Of a DNA stretch of 64,000 nucleotides, positions 62,859 through 64,000 are shown one piece after another. Source of the stretch: Rosa chinensis (lineage: Eukaryota > Streptophyta > Magnoliopsida > Rosales > Rosaceae); assembly GCF_002994745.2 (NCBI RefSeq), contig NC_037091.1, positions 8,471,001 to 8,535,000 of the forward strand, written 5' to 3'. Positions within the stretch are counted from its first letter, which is position 1. The number at the start of each line of letters is the position of its first letter. A program made the position numbers and the translations under genes. The notes below the pieces were generated by a model. That model was not told where the DNA came from, did no database searches, and saw nothing but the letters and a program-made list of their open reading frames with translations.

Positions 62859-63349
62859 TTAAAACTCCATATTAAGTTCCTTCACATCCACTTTAGCAGA
62901 ACAAGCTGAACACTTAAAGTGCTCCAATTTTTTTGCTGCTTCCATTGACATGTTCTCGCAAGCTGGATGGTACCTATAAGTTCAGTTGTAAAGTAAATTC
63001 ATGAGGATTCAGAAAATTTAAAAAAATTAAAAAAAAAAGTTGAGTGAGGAGATCAATCCATCAGGATGTTCAAAATGAAAAGGAGGAGGTTCTACTATAT
63101 TGCAACAATAACTATGTTTCATCCCTAACAAGATTCAACTATGATAACATGAGCAGTGGATCATCATGGAGATGGAGTTTTGAAACCACTTCTCAAGCAT
63201 AACCAATAACTTCGAAGAAACACATTTAAAAACTCAAATCCACAAACTCCAATTTGCCAAGAATTACTTAGAGAAATTACTTGTTTGTGCATTTCATACA
63301 ACGCAACATGAAGTCGTCCAGATTAATAGGCATCTCACACTTGCAATAC
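62859..63349 (-). pseudogene. EBS/SHL-like PHD-finger gene fragment
   Basis: Two exons on the minus strand join in phase (63281-63349, 62859-62973). They encode a PHD finger: YCKCEMPINLDDFMLRCMKC, then KYHPACENMSMEAAKKLEHF, then KCSACS and the end KVDVKELNMEF before a stop. All eight zinc ligands (C4-H-C3) are present. In EBS and SHL, plant chromatin readers of methylated histone H3, this finger follows a BAH domain. No BAH coding sequence was found upstream to the window end. The conserved Trp two residues before the His is Lys here, which should weaken histone binding. It is a degraded copy or a captured fragment; it may also be the 3' part of a longer gene with exons beyond the window. Confidence 0.6.
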
Positions 63350-63922
63350 CTTCAAACCCAAAACAGGAAAAATAGAACCATCATAAACCACATTCACAGC
63401 CACCACATTCTCACTAAAACCACAACAAGAATCAAAGATTAAGGCCCTCACATAGCAATATATACAATTGCCAGAAGCCGCTGCACAAAAAAAATTCCCA
63501 AAACCCCAATTTTTTCAGATAACAAAACCACATATATATACCCTCAGATTTGAGACAGCCATTTCATTAACACAGACACTTAATTTGAGAAATACCCATC
63601 AACAATCTATGCAAACCCAAAAGAAAACTACAATAAGAAATTGAAATAAACTAAATCTTCCAAAAGTAAACTTAAATCATAAAGAATCTAAGCTAAAGTT
63701 ACTTACTTGATGTGGGAGTAGTCGGAGCCGAAGAAAATTAGTGATGCGATGCAATCAATTTCCTTACCTCACTTTGTCGACTCAGTCAAGCCTCAGGAGG
63801 AGTCCAATGAGAACCCATACGCCAACAAACCGAATCGGAAATTGTTCGAGTAATGAGCGATTTGATTAGAAGGCGGAAGGCTACTATTTGATTAGGGCTC
63901 GACTTACGGATGGTGGTGGTGT

Positions 63923-63923
<1 letters not shown>
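63350..63923 (-). other. Possible 5' exons of the PHD fragment, uncertain
   Basis: Minus-strand splice-like sites occur near 63706 (CATCAA|GTAAGT) and 63768 (GTGAG|GTAAGG) downstream of a CT-rich leader. Frames around them are short (an ATG near 63821 ends after about ten codons). No BAH or other domain can be read, so no gene model is proposed. Confidence 0.3.

Positions 63924-63992
<69 letters not shown>
63924..63992. repeat. (GA)n microsatellite
   Basis: An uninterrupted GA run of about 69 bp at the right edge of the window. Confidence 0.95.
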
Positions 63993-63996
<4 letters not shown>

Positions 63997-64000
63997 AGAA

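Overview
The window is nuclear DNA of a flowering plant. It has plant-type introns, a plant R2R3-MYB, plant DMC1 and cytosolic malate dehydrogenase genes, and plant LTR retrotransposons primed by initiator-Met tRNA. The proteins look eudicot; a Rosaceae-like genome is a guess that the sequence does not prove. No bacterial-type operons, CRISPR arrays or convincing tRNA/rRNA genes were seen.

Five host genes can be built exon by exon, all with intact frames: an R2R3-MYB of the MYB13/14/15 type (25215-26616, +); the meiotic recombinase DMC1 with 15 exons (31016-34068, -); a single-exon F-box/DUF295 gene with an acidic repeat tract (35673-37292, -); cytosolic NAD malate dehydrogenase with 7 exons (42326-44665, -); and the splicing factor SLU7 with 10 exons (49120-53516, +). 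A broken EBS/SHL-like PHD-finger fragment lies near the right edge (62859-63349, -). These are unrelated housekeeping, meiotic and regulatory genes, not a pathway cluster.

Layout: 1-7 kb is MITE-rich, with a lone LTR, a MITE nested in another MITE-like repeat, and a 1.1-kb foldback element. 7-11.4 kb is a Copia element whose polyprotein keeps one frame but carries four stop codons. 11.75-19.6 kb is a gag-only LTR element with 2.9-kb, almost identical LTRs. 19.6-25.2 kb is intergenic. 25-45 kb holds MYB, DMC1, F-box and MDH, plus two extra copies of the DMC1 3' end. 45.3-48.4 kb is a three-layer nest: a LINE split by a hAT-like element, itself split by another TIR element. SLU7 follows, then a 4.2-kb LINE (53.96-58.2 kb). 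58.2-64 kb contains a MITE, a Copia 3' end cut by a CACTA terminus, and the PHD fragment.

The observations most worth following are: (i) the gag-only element, apparently very young; (ii) two minor-spliceosome (U12-type) introns in DMC1, one of them AT-AC, confirmed by reading phase; (iii) a recent 1.6-kb copy of the DMC1 3' end placed upstream of the F-box gene, flanked by a ~33-bp target duplication and starting with an inverted 24-bp piece of DMC1 intron 14; (iv) the CACTA end next to a degenerate PHD gene fragment, a possible gene capture. All coordinates, splice sites and counts were read by eye; no alignment or database search was run.
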